This document shows, piece after piece, positions 19,952 through 29,085 of a DNA stretch of 64,000 nt. The notes under the pieces are model-generated. The model was not told the origin of the DNA and made no database searches. It saw only the letters and a list, made by a program, of their open reading frames with translations. The translations under genes were made by a program, and so were the position numbers. The stretch's first letter is position 1. Each line of letters starts with the position of its first letter. Origin of the DNA: Lysobacteraceae bacterium P (GTDB taxonomy: Bacteria > Pseudomonadota > Gammaproteobacteria > Xanthomonadales > Xanthomonadaceae); contig SCOX01000007.1 in assembly GCA_005503055.1 (NCBI GenBank), forward strand, positions 62,001-126,000, written 5' to 3'.

Positions 19952-21055
19952 ATGCGACCTGGTTTCAGATTCTGCTCCCGCGCCATCCGCGCCAGTATCG
20001 TGCTGGCCCTCGCCGGCGCGACCGCCGCATGCGGGAGCAATGGCGCCGAACAGCGCAGGGACGGCGGCGATCGCCCGATCCCGGTGACGACGCAGCAGGT
20101 TCGCATGCAGCCCTTCAGCGACACGGTGCTGGCGCTGGGCAACGTGAAAGCACGCGAATCGATCACCGTCACCGCCAAGGTCAGCGAGACCGTGGATCAA
20201 GTGCACTTCGAAAGCGGCGACGTGGTGGCCGCCGGCGCACCGCTGGTGACGCTGACCGGACGCCAGCAGCAGGCCGCGTTCGAGCAGGCACAGGCGACCG
20301 CGAACGAGGCCGACAAGCTCTACCAGCGCCAGACCGAACTGGCCGGGCAGCAGCTCATCGCGCGCTCCCAGCTCGACACCCAGCGCGCCATCCGCGACGC
20401 CGCGCGCGCACGCATGGCGCAGATGCGCGCCGACATCGGCGACCGCGTGATCCGCGCACCGTTCGGCGGCGTGCTCGGCATCCGCCAGGTGAGCCCGGGC
20501 GCGCTGGTCACGCCGGGCACGGCGATCGCCACGCTAGACGACACCGCACGCGTCTACGTCGACTTCCCGGTGCCCGAGGCGATGCTCGCCGCGCTGGCCG
20601 TCGGGCAGAAAGTGAGCGGAACCAGTACCGCCTATCCGGGTCGCGCGTTCGAAGGCCAGGTCAGCACCATCGATGCACGCATCGACCAGGCCACGCGTTC
20701 GGTGGTGGTGCGCGGCGATTTCGCCAACACCGACCGCGCGCTGCGTCCCGGCATGCTGGTGCAGATCACGCTCTCGCGTCCGGAGCGGCAGGCACTGCTG
20801 GTGCCGGAAATCTCCGTCGTCCAGGTGGGCTCGGATTCGTTCGTCTACCGCGTCAAGCCCGATTCCTCGGTCGAGCGCGTGGACATCAAGGTGGGCAGCC
20901 GCCGCGATGGCCTGGCCGAAGTGACGCAAGGCCTGAGCATCGGCGATCGCATCGTCGTCGACGGCACCGGCAAGCTCCGCGTCGGGGCACGCATCGTCGA
21001 TGCCAAGGGCGACCAGCCGCCGGCGGGCGACGTCGGTTCGGCGAAGGCCGGCTGA
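19952..21055 (+). CDS. RND efflux periplasmic adaptor
   Basis: A 367-residue membrane-fusion protein of the RND type. An N-terminal hydrophobic segment ends in AATAAC-like Ala-Cys (about residue 29), a plausible lipobox. A lipoyl half-motif follows, then a short alpha-helical hairpin rich in Gln/Ala, the second lipoyl half with APFGGVLGIRQVSPGALVTPG, a beta-barrel and a membrane-proximal domain. It links the inner-membrane pump encoded 16 bp downstream to an outer-membrane channel, which is not encoded here. The exported substrate cannot be deduced. Confidence 0.9.
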   Translation: MRPGFRFCSRAIRASIVLALAGATAACGSNGAEQRRDGGDRPIPVTTQQVRMQPFSDTVLALGNVKARESITVTAKVSETVDQVHFESGDVVAAGAPLVTLTGRQQQAAFEQAQATANEADKLYQRQTELAGQQLIARSQLDTQRAIRDAARARMAQMRADIGDRVIRAPFGGVLGIRQVSPGALVTPGTAIATLDDTARVYVDFPVPEAMLAALAVGQKVSGTSTAYPGRAFEGQVSTIDARIDQATRSVVVRGDFANTDRALRPGMLVQITLSRPERQALLVPEISVVQVGSDSFVYRVKPDSSVERVDIKVGSRRDGLAEVTQGLSIGDRIVVDGTGKLRVGARIVDAKGDQPPAGDVGSAKAG

Positions 21056-21071
21056 AGCCGAAGGTGACGCG

Positions 21072-24000
21072 ATGAACCTCTCCGACCTGTCCATCCGCCG
21101 TCCCGTGTTCGCCACGGTGATGAGCCTGCTCATCATCGTGCTGGGCGTGATGGCGTTCTCGCGCCTGACCCTGCGCGAACTGCCCGCGATCGATCCGCCC
21201 ATCGTCTCGGTGGACGTGAACTACCCCGGCGCCTCGGCGGCGGTGGTGGAAACGCGCATCACGCAGATCCTGGAAGACGCGCTGGCCGGCATCGAGGGCA
21301 TCGAGACCATCGAGTCGCGCAGCGTCAACGGCCGCGCGTCGATCAGCATCGAGTTCACGCTCTCGCGCGAAATCGAGGCCGCCGCCAACGACGTGCGCGA
21401 CGCGGTCAGTCGCGTCTCCAACCGTTTGCCGGAAGAAGCCGACCCGCCGCAGATCGAGAAGGTCGAGGCGGACGCCGACCCGATCCTGTGGCTCAACATG
21501 AGCTCCACGCGCATGGACACGCTGCATCTGTCCGACTACGCCGAGCGCTACGTGGTCGATCGCCTGTCGTCCGTGGACGGCGTGGCGCAGGTGCGCATCG
21601 GCGGCCAGCAGCGCTACGCGATGCGCGTGTGGCTGGACCGCGACGCGCTGGCCGCGCGCGGCATCACCGTCAACGACGTGGAGCGCGCGCTGGAAGCGGA
21701 GAACGTCGAGCTTCCGGCCGGTCGCATCGAATCCAACGCACGCGACTTCACCCTGCGCGTGGCGCGCAGCTATCAGAATCCGGAAGACTTCGCGCAGGTT
21801 CCGCTGGGCAAGGGCACCGACGGGTACATCGTGCGACTGGGCGACGTATCGCGCATCGAGCTGGCTTCCGCCGAGCGCCGCGCCTACTACCGCAGCAACG
21901 GCGAGCCGAACATCGGCCTGGGCATCGTCAAGACGTCGACCGCCAACAGCCTCGACGTCGCCCGCGCCGTGCGCGAAGAAGCGGAAAAGGTGCAGAAGAC
22001 GCTGCCGGAAGGCACGAAGATCTTCGTCGCCTTCGACACCACCGTGTTCATCGAGTCGGCGGTGGAACGCGTCTATCACACGCTGATCGAGGCCATCGTG
22101 TTGGTGCTGCTCGTGATCTGGCTGTTCCTGGGCAGCTTCCGCGCGGCAATCATTCCGGCGGTGACGGTGCCCGTGTGCCTCATCGCCGCGTTCATCCCGC
22201 TGTACCTGTTCGGCTTCTCGATCAACCTGCTCACGCTGCTCGCTTTGGTGCTGTGTATCGGCCTGGTGGTGGACGACGCGATCGTCGTGCTGGAGAACAT
22301 CCAGCGCCGCGTCGACCTGGGCGAACCGCGCCTGGTCGCGGCCAAGCGCGGAACGAAGCAGGTGGCATTCGCCGTCATCGCCACGACCGCGGTGCTGGTG
22401 GCGGTGTTCCTGCCGGTGGGCTTCATGCAAGGCAACACGGGACGGTTGTTCCGCGAACTGTCCGTGGCGTTGGCCGGCGCGGTCGCGATTTCCGCGTTCG
22501 TGGCGCTGACGCTGACGCCGATGATGTCCTCCAAGCTCGTGCGCCCGCACAGCCAGGAGAAGTCCAACTTCGTCAACCGCTGGGTGAATGCGCGGCTCGA
22601 CGGCATCGGCAGTCGCTACCGTCGCCTGCTTTCGCGCACGACCGACCGCTCGCCCAGGCAGCTTGGCGCGATCGTCATCGGCGTGATGCTGGCCACCATC
22701 GTCGTCAGCGGGCTGCTGCTGAAGCTGGTGCCGTCGGAACTGGCACCGGCCGAAGACCGCGGTTCGTTCCAGATCACCATCCAGGGCCCGGAAGGCGCGG
22801 GCTTCGACTACACCGTAGGCCAGGTGCAGCAGGTCGAGAAGATCGTCGCGGCGCATACCGGCAAGGGCCAGGTGATCCAGCGCTACAACCCGCGCGTGCC
22901 CGGCGGCTTCGGCGCCAGCGAGGAAATGCACACCGGCCGCATCGCGGTGTTCCTTCAGGACTGGAAGGATCGCGACGTCGCCACCGCGCAGGTCGCCGAC
23001 TCGCTGCGTGGCGAACTGGGCAAGCTGCCCGGCGTGCGCGCGATGCCGCAGGTGTCGGGCGGTCTGGTGCGTACGCGCGGCCAGCCGATCAACATCGTGC
23101 TCGGCGGCCCGGAGTACGCCGAGCTCGCGCAGTGGCGCGACAAGCTGATCGCGAAGATGGAATCGAACCCGGGCTTCTTCTCGGTCGATTCGGACTACAA
23201 GGAAACGCGCCCGCAGATGCGCGTGGAGATCGATCGCCAGCGTGCCGCCGACCTGGGCGTGCCGGTGACCGACATCGGCCACGCCCTGGAAACCATGATG
23301 GGCAGCCGCCGCGTCACCACCTTCGTGCAGAACGGCGAGGAGTACGACGTGATCGTGCAGTCCGATCGCGAACTGCGCGCCGCCCCCGAAGACCTCGCGG
23401 CGATCCAGGTGCGCGCGCGCGACGGTGCCCTGATCCCGCTGTCGAACCTGGTGACGCTGCGCGAGCTGGCCGAGCCGGGCAGCCTCAACCGCTTCAACCG
23501 CCTGCGCGCGATCACCATCAGCGCCGGTCTCACGCCGGGTTATCCGCTGGGCGAGGCAATCAAGTGGCTGGAAGGAAGCGTCCGCCAGGAACTGCCCGAA
23601 CACGCGCAGATCGACTGGAAGGGCGAGTCGCGCGAATACATCCAGGCCGGTGGTGCGGTGCTGCTGACCTTCACGCTGGCCCTGCTCGTCGTGTACCTGG
23701 TGCTGGCTGCGCAGTTCGAGAGCTTCATCCATCCGTTCGTGATCATGCTGACCGTGCCGCTGGGCGTGCTCGGCGCGCTGATAGGACTGGCTGCGACCGG
23801 CGGCACGCTCAACCTGTTCAGTCAGATCGGCATCGTGATGCTGGTGGGCCTGGCTGCGAAGAACGGCATCCTGATCGTCGAGTTCGCCAACCAGCTGCGC
23901 GACGAAGGACGCAGCATCCGCGACGCCATCGTCGAATCCTCGACCGTGCGCCTGCGCCCGATCCTGATGACCTCGATCGCGACCGTGGTCGGCGCGATCC

Positions 24001-24212
24001 CGCTGGTGCTGGCAGGCGGCCCGGGCTCGGCCAGCCGCGCGACGATCGGCATCGTGGTGATCTTCGGCGTGTCGTTCTCCACGCTGCTGTCGCTGTTCGT
24101 GGTGCCGGCGTTCTACATGTTGCTGGCCAAGTACACGCGCTCGCCCGAGGCGGTTGGCCAGGAACTGGAGAAGCTGGAGGCGAGCACGCCGTCGGTGGGC
24201 GGGCACGCATAA
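21072..24212 (+). CDS. RND efflux inner-membrane transporter
   Basis: A 1046-residue proton-driven RND pump. The N-terminus Met-Asn-Leu-Ser-Asp-Leu-Ser-Ile-Arg-Arg-Pro-Val is typical, with TM1 following directly. The proton-relay Asp pair is present in GLVVDDAIVV of TM4. Two large periplasmic loops and twelve helices fit the HAE1 group (AcrB/MexB and MdtB-like). It forms an operon with its adaptor. No TolC-type gene is nearby, so a shared outer-membrane factor is assumed. Multidrug or detergent export is likely by family but not specified. Confidence 0.93.
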   Translation: MNLSDLSIRRPVFATVMSLLIIVLGVMAFSRLTLRELPAIDPPIVSVDVNYPGASAAVVETRITQILEDALAGIEGIETIESRSVNGRASISIEFTLSREIEAAANDVRDAVSRVSNRLPEEADPPQIEKVEADADPILWLNMSSTRMDTLHLSDYAERYVVDRLSSVDGVAQVRIGGQQRYAMRVWLDRDALAARGITVNDVERALEAENVELPAGRIESNARDFTLRVARSYQNPEDFAQVPLGKGTDGYIVRLGDVSRIELASAERRAYYRSNGEPNIGLGIVKTSTANSLDVARAVREEAEKVQKTLPEGTKIFVAFDTTVFIESAVERVYHTLIEAIVLVLLVIWLFLGSFRAAIIPAVTVPVCLIAAFIPLYLFGFSINLLTLLALVLCIGLVVDDAIVVLENIQRRVDLGEPRLVAAKRGTKQVAFAVIATTAVLVAVFLPVGFMQGNTGRLFRELSVALAGAVAISAFVALTLTPMMSSKLVRPHSQEKSNFVNRWVNARLDGIGSRYRRLLSRTTDRSPRQLGAIVIGVMLATIVVSGLLLKLVPSELAPAEDRGSFQITIQGPEGAGFDYTVGQVQQVEKIVAAHTGKGQVIQRYNPRVPGGFGASEEMHTGRIAVFLQDWKDRDVATAQVADSLRGELGKLPGVRAMPQVSGGLVRTRGQPINIVLGGPEYAELAQWRDKLIAKMESNPGFFSVDSDYKETRPQMRVEIDRQRAADLGVPVTDIGHALETMMGSRRVTTFVQNGEEYDVIVQSDRELRAAPEDLAAIQVRARDGALIPLSNLVTLRELAEPGSLNRFNRLRAITISAGLTPGYPLGEAIKWLEGSVRQELPEHAQIDWKGESREYIQAGGAVLLTFTLALLVVYLVLAAQFESFIHPFVIMLTVPLGVLGALIGLAATGGTLNLFSQIGIVMLVGLAAKNGILIVEFANQLRDEGRSIRDAIVESSTVRLRPILMTSIATVVGAIPLVLAGGPGSASRATIGIVVIFGVSFSTLLSLFVVPAFYMLLAKYTRSPEAVGQELEKLEASTPSVGGHA

Positions 24213-24297
24213 GGCCAGAAGGGCGCCGAAGCCGTCGGCGCCCGCCACCTCAACGCGCCGTTCCACTTTGCGGTCTCCGCGCGGTTACGCTGTGCGC

Positions 24298-24879
24298 ATG
24301 AACCCGCCGGTCGCCACCGTCTCCGATGCCGCCACGTTCGATGCAGTGATCCTGCGCGGTGAGGGTTTCGTGTTGCGTCGCTGGCATCGCGACGATCTGG
24401 AATCGCTGTTAAGTCACGCCGACGATGCTCAGGTCGTGCGCGGCCTGAGCAGTCGCTTTCCGCATCCGTACACGCGCCAGGACGGTGAGCGGTTCCTCGC
24501 CGGCGAGGTCGTCGATCTCGACGATCCGCTGTTCGCGATCGTTGTCGACGGACGCGCCTGCGGCGGCATCGGCGCGCGTCGGGGAGATGCCGAACGCGGC
24601 AAGTCGGCCGAGCTCGGCTACTGGCTCGGTCGCGCGCTGTGGGACCAGGGCCTGATGACGCGCGTCGTCGCGCTGTACGTGCCGTGGGTGATGCAGGCGC
24701 TGTCGCTGTACCGGTTGCAGGCGACGGTGCTGGATTTCAACGAAGCCTCGGCGCGCGTGCTTCGCAAGAACGGGTTCGCCGAAGAAGGCATCGCCCGCTG
24801 CGCCTTGGTGAAGAACGGCGAACCGCGCGACGCGCGCGTGTTCGCCAGAACAAGAAGGAGTCTGCTCGATGCGCCATGA
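24298..24879 (+). CDS. GNAT acetyltransferase, RimJ-like
   Basis: A 193-residue acetyltransferase. It has the RimJ/RimL pattern: FVLRRWHRDDLESLL near residue 25, AELGYWLGRALWDQGLMT (motif A, acetyl-CoA binding, though without a full Gly-rich loop) and NEASARVLRKNGFAEEG (motif B). Members acetylate N-terminal amines of ribosomal proteins or small amines. The 3' end overlaps the methyltransferase gene by 11 nt in another frame, so both are probably translated from one mRNA. Confidence 0.8.
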   Translation: MNPPVATVSDAATFDAVILRGEGFVLRRWHRDDLESLLSHADDAQVVRGLSSRFPHPYTRQDGERFLAGEVVDLDDPLFAIVVDGRACGGIGARRGDAERGKSAELGYWLGRALWDQGLMTRVVALYVPWVMQALSLYRLQATVLDFNEASARVLRKNGFAEEGIARCALVKNGEPRDARVFARTRRSLLDAP

Positions 24880-25834
24880 TCCCCCCAACCGTCCGCCGCG
24901 CGGTCCGCGCACGCCGGGCGATGCACCCTGGGGCCGCCCGAACGTGCGCAGCCGCGACGAGCGTTCCGCCGATCGCGCCGCGCAGCATGAACGCGGCGCC
25001 GCTCCGCACTGGCCCTCGCATGCCAAGCCGCACGTCGAACCGCACCACGATTCGCACGATCGCGAGCACGGCGACGAACACGCCGCGCATCCCGGGCGCG
25101 AGCGCCGCACCGCCGAGCTGCGCCTGTATGGCCTCAACGCGATCCAGGCGGTCTTCTCGCGACGCCCGCAGGCGATCCGCAAGCTGTACCTGGGCGAGTC
25201 GCGCATCCCCGCGCTGCAGCCGCTGCTGAAATGGTGCGTCGCCAATCGCGTGGGCTATCGCGTGGTGGACGAACTGGACCTGCACAAACTGGCCGCGAGC
25301 AGCCATCACGAAGGCGTCGCCGCCGACGTGCTGCGCGAGGAACCGGTGCCGCTGTCGACCTGGATGCGCGATCTGCCCGCCGGTCCGCAGTGCGCGATCT
25401 GGCTCGACGGCGTCGGCAATCCACACAACTTCGGCGCGATCCTGCGTTCTGCCGCGCACTTCGGCGTGTCCGCGATCCTGCTGCCGAAGCACTCCAGCCT
25501 CACGCTTTCGGGCGCCGCCGCGCGCGTGGCCGAAGGCGGCGCCGAGGCCGTGCCGCTGGTGCGCATGGGCCGCGAGGACAACGCCATCGCGCAGTTGCGT
25601 GGCGCCGGTTTCACGCTCGCCGCGACGGTGGTGAAGGGCGGCAGCGACGTGTTCACCGCGCCATTGCCACCGCGAGCGGTCTACGTTCTGGGCGCCGAAG
25701 GCGAGGGCATGGACCGCGAACTGGCATCGGCCTGCGACCTGCGCCTGTCGATTCCGGGCAGCGGCCGGGTGGAAAGCCTCAACGTGGCGTCGGCGGCGGC
25801 GGTGTTGCTTGCGGCCTGGAGCGCGCGTAGATGA
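24869..25834 (+). CDS. TrmH (SpoU) family RNA 2'-O-methyltransferase
   Basis: A 321-residue protein. The C-terminal half is a SPOUT methyltransferase with motif 1 NPHNFGAILRSA, motif 2 YVLGAEGEGM and motif 3 IPGSGRVESLNVASA, so the trefoil-knot SAM site is intact. A substrate-binding domain (LYGLNAIQAVFSRRP) precedes it. The first 80 residues are an unusual Arg/Pro/His/Asp-rich low-complexity extension, probably disordered. Target is a tRNA or rRNA ribose; which one is unclear. It overlaps the next gene by four bases. Confidence 0.87.
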   Translation: MRHDPPNRPPRGPRTPGDAPWGRPNVRSRDERSADRAAQHERGAAPHWPSHAKPHVEPHHDSHDREHGDEHAAHPGRERRTAELRLYGLNAIQAVFSRRPQAIRKLYLGESRIPALQPLLKWCVANRVGYRVVDELDLHKLAASSHHEGVAADVLREEPVPLSTWMRDLPAGPQCAIWLDGVGNPHNFGAILRSAAHFGVSAILLPKHSSLTLSGAAARVAEGGAEAVPLVRMGREDNAIAQLRGAGFTLAATVVKGGSDVFTAPLPPRAVYVLGAEGEGMDRELASACDLRLSIPGSGRVESLNVASAAAVLLAAWSARR

Positions 25835-26652
25835 GTCAATCTCCGGGGGAATGGAGCGCCCTTCCGCAGTGGCGTGCGGCCGCCGCGCGTGTCCAGGAAG
25901 TCGAACGGCGCGCGATGCCCGCACCGGGGACGACGGTCGCGGGGGAATGTCCGATATGCGGTGGTCGGTTTCACGTCGATATCCAGCCGGGCCTCGATCT
26001 GCGCGAAGGTCTGCTTTGCGGCGACTGCCATTGCAATGCGCGGCAGCGTGCCGCGGCCATCGTGCTTCTGGAAGAACTGCACGGTCGCGACGGCGCGCGC
26101 GTGTACGCGACCGAGCAGGCCACGCCGTTCTACATCGCGCTCAGGCGACGCCTGCCCGGCCTTCGCGGCAGCGAGTACGTGCGGGCGTTGCGCCGCAGGT
26201 TGCGGCTGTCGTTGTGGCTGTGGCGGAACGGACTGCGCGAGTGGTTGCGTTTCGCCGACCTCACCGATCTTTCGTTCGGCGATGCGTCGCGGGATGCCAT
26301 CATCTCGCTGGACGTCCTGGAGCACGTGCCCGACCATTGCGCGGCCCTGCGCGAGTGCGCGCGCGTGCTGGAAACCGGAGGCGTGCTGGTGCTGACGGTT
26401 CCGTTCTACGAGGACAACCTGCATTCGCGCGCGCTTGCACGCGTGCGTGCGGACGGTTCGATCGAGTATCTGGCCCAGCCCGAGTACCACGGCGATCCGG
26501 TTTCCGGTGGCGTGCTGTGCTTCCACCACTTCGGCTGGGAGCTGCTGCACGACATGCGCGAGGCGGGCTTCAGCGAGGCCGTCGCGCGTCGCGTGCATGC
26601 GCCGCAGGCTGTGGTGCCGCTGGGACAATGGGTGCTCGTCGCGCGGCGATGA
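25831..26652 (+). CDS. SAM-dependent methyltransferase with zinc-ribbon
   Basis: A 273-residue protein. An N-terminal treble-clef-like module (CPICGG near residue 38 and CGDCHCNARQR near 68) precedes a class I methyltransferase core with IISLDVLEHVPD (motif II), LRECARVLETGGVLVLTVPF (motif III) and a C-terminal HHFGWELL strand. The Gly-rich SAM loop (motif I) is poorly matched: the VRALRR region stands where it would be expected. The substrate is unknown. It is the last gene of the GNAT-TrmH group and meets the histidine kinase gene tail to tail. Confidence 0.7.
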   Translation: MSQSPGEWSALPQWRAAAARVQEVERRAMPAPGTTVAGECPICGGRFHVDIQPGLDLREGLLCGDCHCNARQRAAAIVLLEELHGRDGARVYATEQATPFYIALRRRLPGLRGSEYVRALRRRLRLSLWLWRNGLREWLRFADLTDLSFGDASRDAIISLDVLEHVPDHCAALRECARVLETGGVLVLTVPFYEDNLHSRALARVRADGSIEYLAQPEYHGDPVSGGVLCFHHFGWELLHDMREAGFSEAVARRVHAPQAVVPLGQWVLVARR

Positions 26653-26724
26653 CGGCGTCCCGGTGCGTCGCGGAGCTCCGGTGACGTCCGGCGGGGCGAA
26701 GTTCGCGGCGAGCGCTCGCCAGAC

Positions 26725-27687
26725 TCACCCCACCCGCAGCGGCAACGTCGCCCGCACGCACGTGCCCGCGCCGCTCACGGTTTCGATGTCGAACGTGCCG
26801 CCCAGGTGCGTGGCGCGTTCGCGCATCGTCACCAGTCCCAGGCCGTGGATCTGTTCGGGGTCGTAGCCGCGCCCGTCGTCGATGATCGACAGCAGGATCT
26901 CTTCGCCGCGCGGCGCGAGGATCACCGTCACCTGATGCGCGCCGGCGTGGCGCAGCACGTTGGTCAGCGCTTCCTGCGCGATGCGGAAACAGGCCAGCTC
27001 TACGGCCGGGTCGGGGCGTTCGGGCAGGGGGGCGAGATCCAGTTCCAGCGCCGGCGTGCCGCCGCGGAACAGCCGCTCGCACTGCCAGCGCAACGCAGCC
27101 ACCAGCCCCAGCGCGTCCAGCTGCGGCGGGCGCAGCAGGATCGAGATGTCGCGCAGCTTGGCGATGGTCGTATCGGCGATGCCGACGATTTCGTCGACGA
27201 TCTCGCGACGGCCGGCTTCGTCCTCGCCTTCGATCGAGGTCGCCGACATCTTCATCGCCGAGATCGCCTGGCCGATGTCGTCGTGCAGTTCGCGCGAAAG
27301 CATCCGGCGCTCTTTCTCCTGCACGTCGATCAGACGGCCGGTCAGCGCGTGCAGTTCCTGCTGCTGGCGGCGCAGATGGACGGTGAGCGCTTCCTCGCGC
27401 GCGTCCGAGCAGGTCCGGCGCAGCATCAGGAACAGCGCGGCGGCGACGAGCGGCAACGACAGCGCGTTGGCGATCCAGTGCGAGCCGTCGCCGAACCAGC
27501 GACGCAGCTCCGGCGCCAGCGCCGGCGCGACCAGTGCCATCCAGGCCACGGCCAGCGCCGCCATCGCCAGGGTGAGGACGAAGCCGGTGCGTCCACGCAA
27601 ACGGGCGCGCAAGCTTGCGCGCCCGTCGGCGGAATCCAGGAAGGGCCCGTCGGGGCCCGTCGGAGGCGATGGAGGGATCGCGTTCAT
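26725..27687 (-). CDS. NarX/DegS-type sensor histidine kinase (orphan)
   Basis: A 320-residue kinase. Two transmembrane helices (about residues 36-55 and 74-91) have only a short loop between them, so no large sensor domain is present. A coiled linker leads to the HisKA_3 dimerisation helix with ELHDDIGQAISAMKM, whose His is the phosphorylation site, then an ATPase domain with DDGRGYDP and GLGLVTMRERA. Such kinases normally act on NarL-type regulators, but none is encoded nearby. It starts 16 bp after the chemoreceptor stop and so probably shares its sigma-28-type promoter. The start at 27687 avoids overlap with the receptor; an upstream ATG at 27729 is less likely. Confidence 0.83.
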   Translation of the reverse strand: MNAIPPSPPTGPDGPFLDSADGRASLRARLRGRTGFVLTLAMAALAVAWMALVAPALAPELRRWFGDGSHWIANALSLPLVAAALFLMLRRTCSDAREEALTVHLRRQQQELHALTGRLIDVQEKERRMLSRELHDDIGQAISAMKMSATSIEGEDEAGRREIVDEIVGIADTTIAKLRDISILLRPPQLDALGLVAALRWQCERLFRGGTPALELDLAPLPERPDPAVELACFRIAQEALTNVLRHAGAHQVTVILAPRGEEILLSIIDDGRGYDPEQIHGLGLVTMRERATHLGGTFDIETVSGAGTCVRATLPLRVG

Positions 27688-27703
27688 CCCGTCACGCGTG
27701 GGT

Positions 27704-28876
27704 TCAGAAGAGCTCGACGCTACCAGCATCCATCGACTGTTGCATCACGGCCTTGTGAGGCGGGCGCTCCCATTCGGTGCGCATCTGCGCGATGCGCTGG
27801 CCGAGCTGGCTCAGGGCTTGGCGCACTTCCGCATCGGCGCGGTCGGCACGGTGCAGGAGCTGGTGCAGGGCGGTGGCCTCGCGATTGATCGCGCTCAGGC
27901 GATCCAGGTGCGTGGTGGCCGCGCCCAGGGCCTGGGTGGCGATGTCCTCGAACTGCAGCGAACGCACGGCTTCGGCGACGGAGCCGTCGATCGAGCGGCC
28001 GCAGTCGGCGATCTCGCGCATGCCGTTGCCCAGGCCGCGGTTGATGCCGTCCACGCGCTCCAGCATCGCGGCGGCCTCGGCACGGGCGCCGCGCGAGCGG
28101 TCCATGTCGCGCGAGGCCATCGTGCTGACCGTGTCGCGGACGCGGGCGATGGAATCCTTGGAGCTGTGCGCGAGCTTGCGGATCTGTTCGTTGAAAGCGG
28201 TGGAACGCTCGGACAGGTTGCGCACTTCGTCGGCGACGACCGCGAAGCCGCGGCCCGCTTCGCCGGCGCGCGCCGCTTCGATGGCGGCGTTGAGCGCGAG
28301 CAGGTTGGTCTGGTCGGCGATGGACTTCACGTCTTCCAGCAGCGCGAAGATGCCGTCCAGGTGCTCGGCCATCGCATCGATGTGGGTGACGGTGGTGGTG
28401 CTCTGGCCACTCACGGCTTCCAGCGCTTCCACCAGCTGTTCCATCTGCTGGCTGGCCTGCAGGGCGAAGCGCGAGACGTCGACGCCGCCGTGCTCGCCGT
28501 CCGTGCGGTCGATGATGCGCGAGACCACGTCGCCCTGTTCGCGCGACTTGCGGTTCACCGCTTCGAAGCTCATGCCCAGCTTGGCGACCGACTCGCGGAT
28601 CAGCGTGCGGGTACGGTCGATCTCGCCGCGCGAACCCTGCACTTCCGAGTTGACGAAGTTGCGCAGGTCGTCGAGCAGTCGCGTCTGTTCGCGCAGCATC
28701 GCCGTGTCGTTGTGGCTGGGACGCTGCATCGTCCAGGCGAAGCCCAGCCACGCCAGTGTCATGGCGACCAGCGCACCCCACTGCACGCCGGGCGGCCATT
28801 CCAGCGCTTCGGCGGCGATCAGCAGGGAAGTGAGCACCAGCGGTGCTGCAAGGCGAATCAGTACACGGGAATCCAT
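27704..28876 (-). CDS. Short methyl-accepting chemotaxis protein
   Basis: A 390-residue receptor with two close N-terminal transmembrane helices (about residues 6-26 and 31-49) and no periplasmic ligand domain. The signalling hairpin is intact ([20 protein letters not shown] around residues 190-215). The C-terminal 150 residues diverge from normal receptors and end in AGSVELF, the same last six residues, GSVELF, as CheD encoded upstream. It may sense membrane or cytoplasmic state. A sigma-28-type promoter stands 30-56 bp upstream of the ATG at 28876. Confidence 0.88.
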   Translation of the reverse strand: MDSRVLIRLAAPLVLTSLLIAAEALEWPPGVQWGALVAMTLAWLGFAWTMQRPSHNDTAMLREQTRLLDDLRNFVNSEVQGSRGEIDRTRTLIRESVAKLGMSFEAVNRKSREQGDVVSRIIDRTDGEHGGVDVSRFALQASQQMEQLVEALEAVSGQSTTTVTHIDAMAEHLDGIFALLEDVKSIADQTNLLALNAAIEAARAGEAGRGFAVVADEVRNLSERSTAFNEQIRKLAHSSKDSIARVRDTVSTMASRDMDRSRGARAEAAAMLERVDGINRGLGNGMREIADCGRSIDGSVAEAVRSLQFEDIATQALGAATTHLDRLSAINREATALHQLLHRADRADAEVRQALSQLGQRIAQMRTEWERPPHKAVMQQSMDAGSVELF

Positions 28877-28905
28877 CTTCGATCTCACCGAATGGGGCAA
28901 GTTAG

Positions 28906-28932
28906 ATAACGGCTGTGGGCGCTGGTGCTTTA
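28906..28932 (-). promoter_or_regulatory. Sigma-28 promoter of the short chemoreceptor
   Basis: On the minus strand TAAAGCAC, 11 bp, GCCGTTAT. Compared with the FliA consensus TAAAGTTT-N11-GCCGATAA the -35 core TAAAG and the -10 core GCCG-TA match, with the exact spacing. It would also serve the histidine kinase gene downstream. Confidence 0.7.
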
Positions 28933-29019
28933 GTAGGGAAAACCCCTATTTCGCGACGCTGCGACTGTGTGACGCACTGCGCGTTTCCGCCCCGCGCGCA
29001 CCCGGAACTCCGCCACGAC

Positions 29020-29070
29020 GAAAACCCGGGCGCGACCTTTCGGCCTTACCCGGGCTACGGATTCTGCGAA
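29020..29070. repeat. Composite fragment of two dispersed repeats
   Basis: AAAACCCGGG followed by GGCCTTACCCGGGCTACGG is one arm set of the CCCGGGTAAGC family, joined to GAATCCCGAATCCC, an arm of the GGGATTCG family. It lies between cheB and the short chemoreceptor. Confidence 0.6.
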
Positions 29071-29085
29071 TCCCGAATCCCGCAC

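Noticed and set aside
20886-24266. A 1126-codon open frame antisense to the RND transporter
   Set aside because: Typical shadow frame of GC-rich DNA; His/Arg/Asp/Gln-rich with no domain, and fully opposite a conserved gene.
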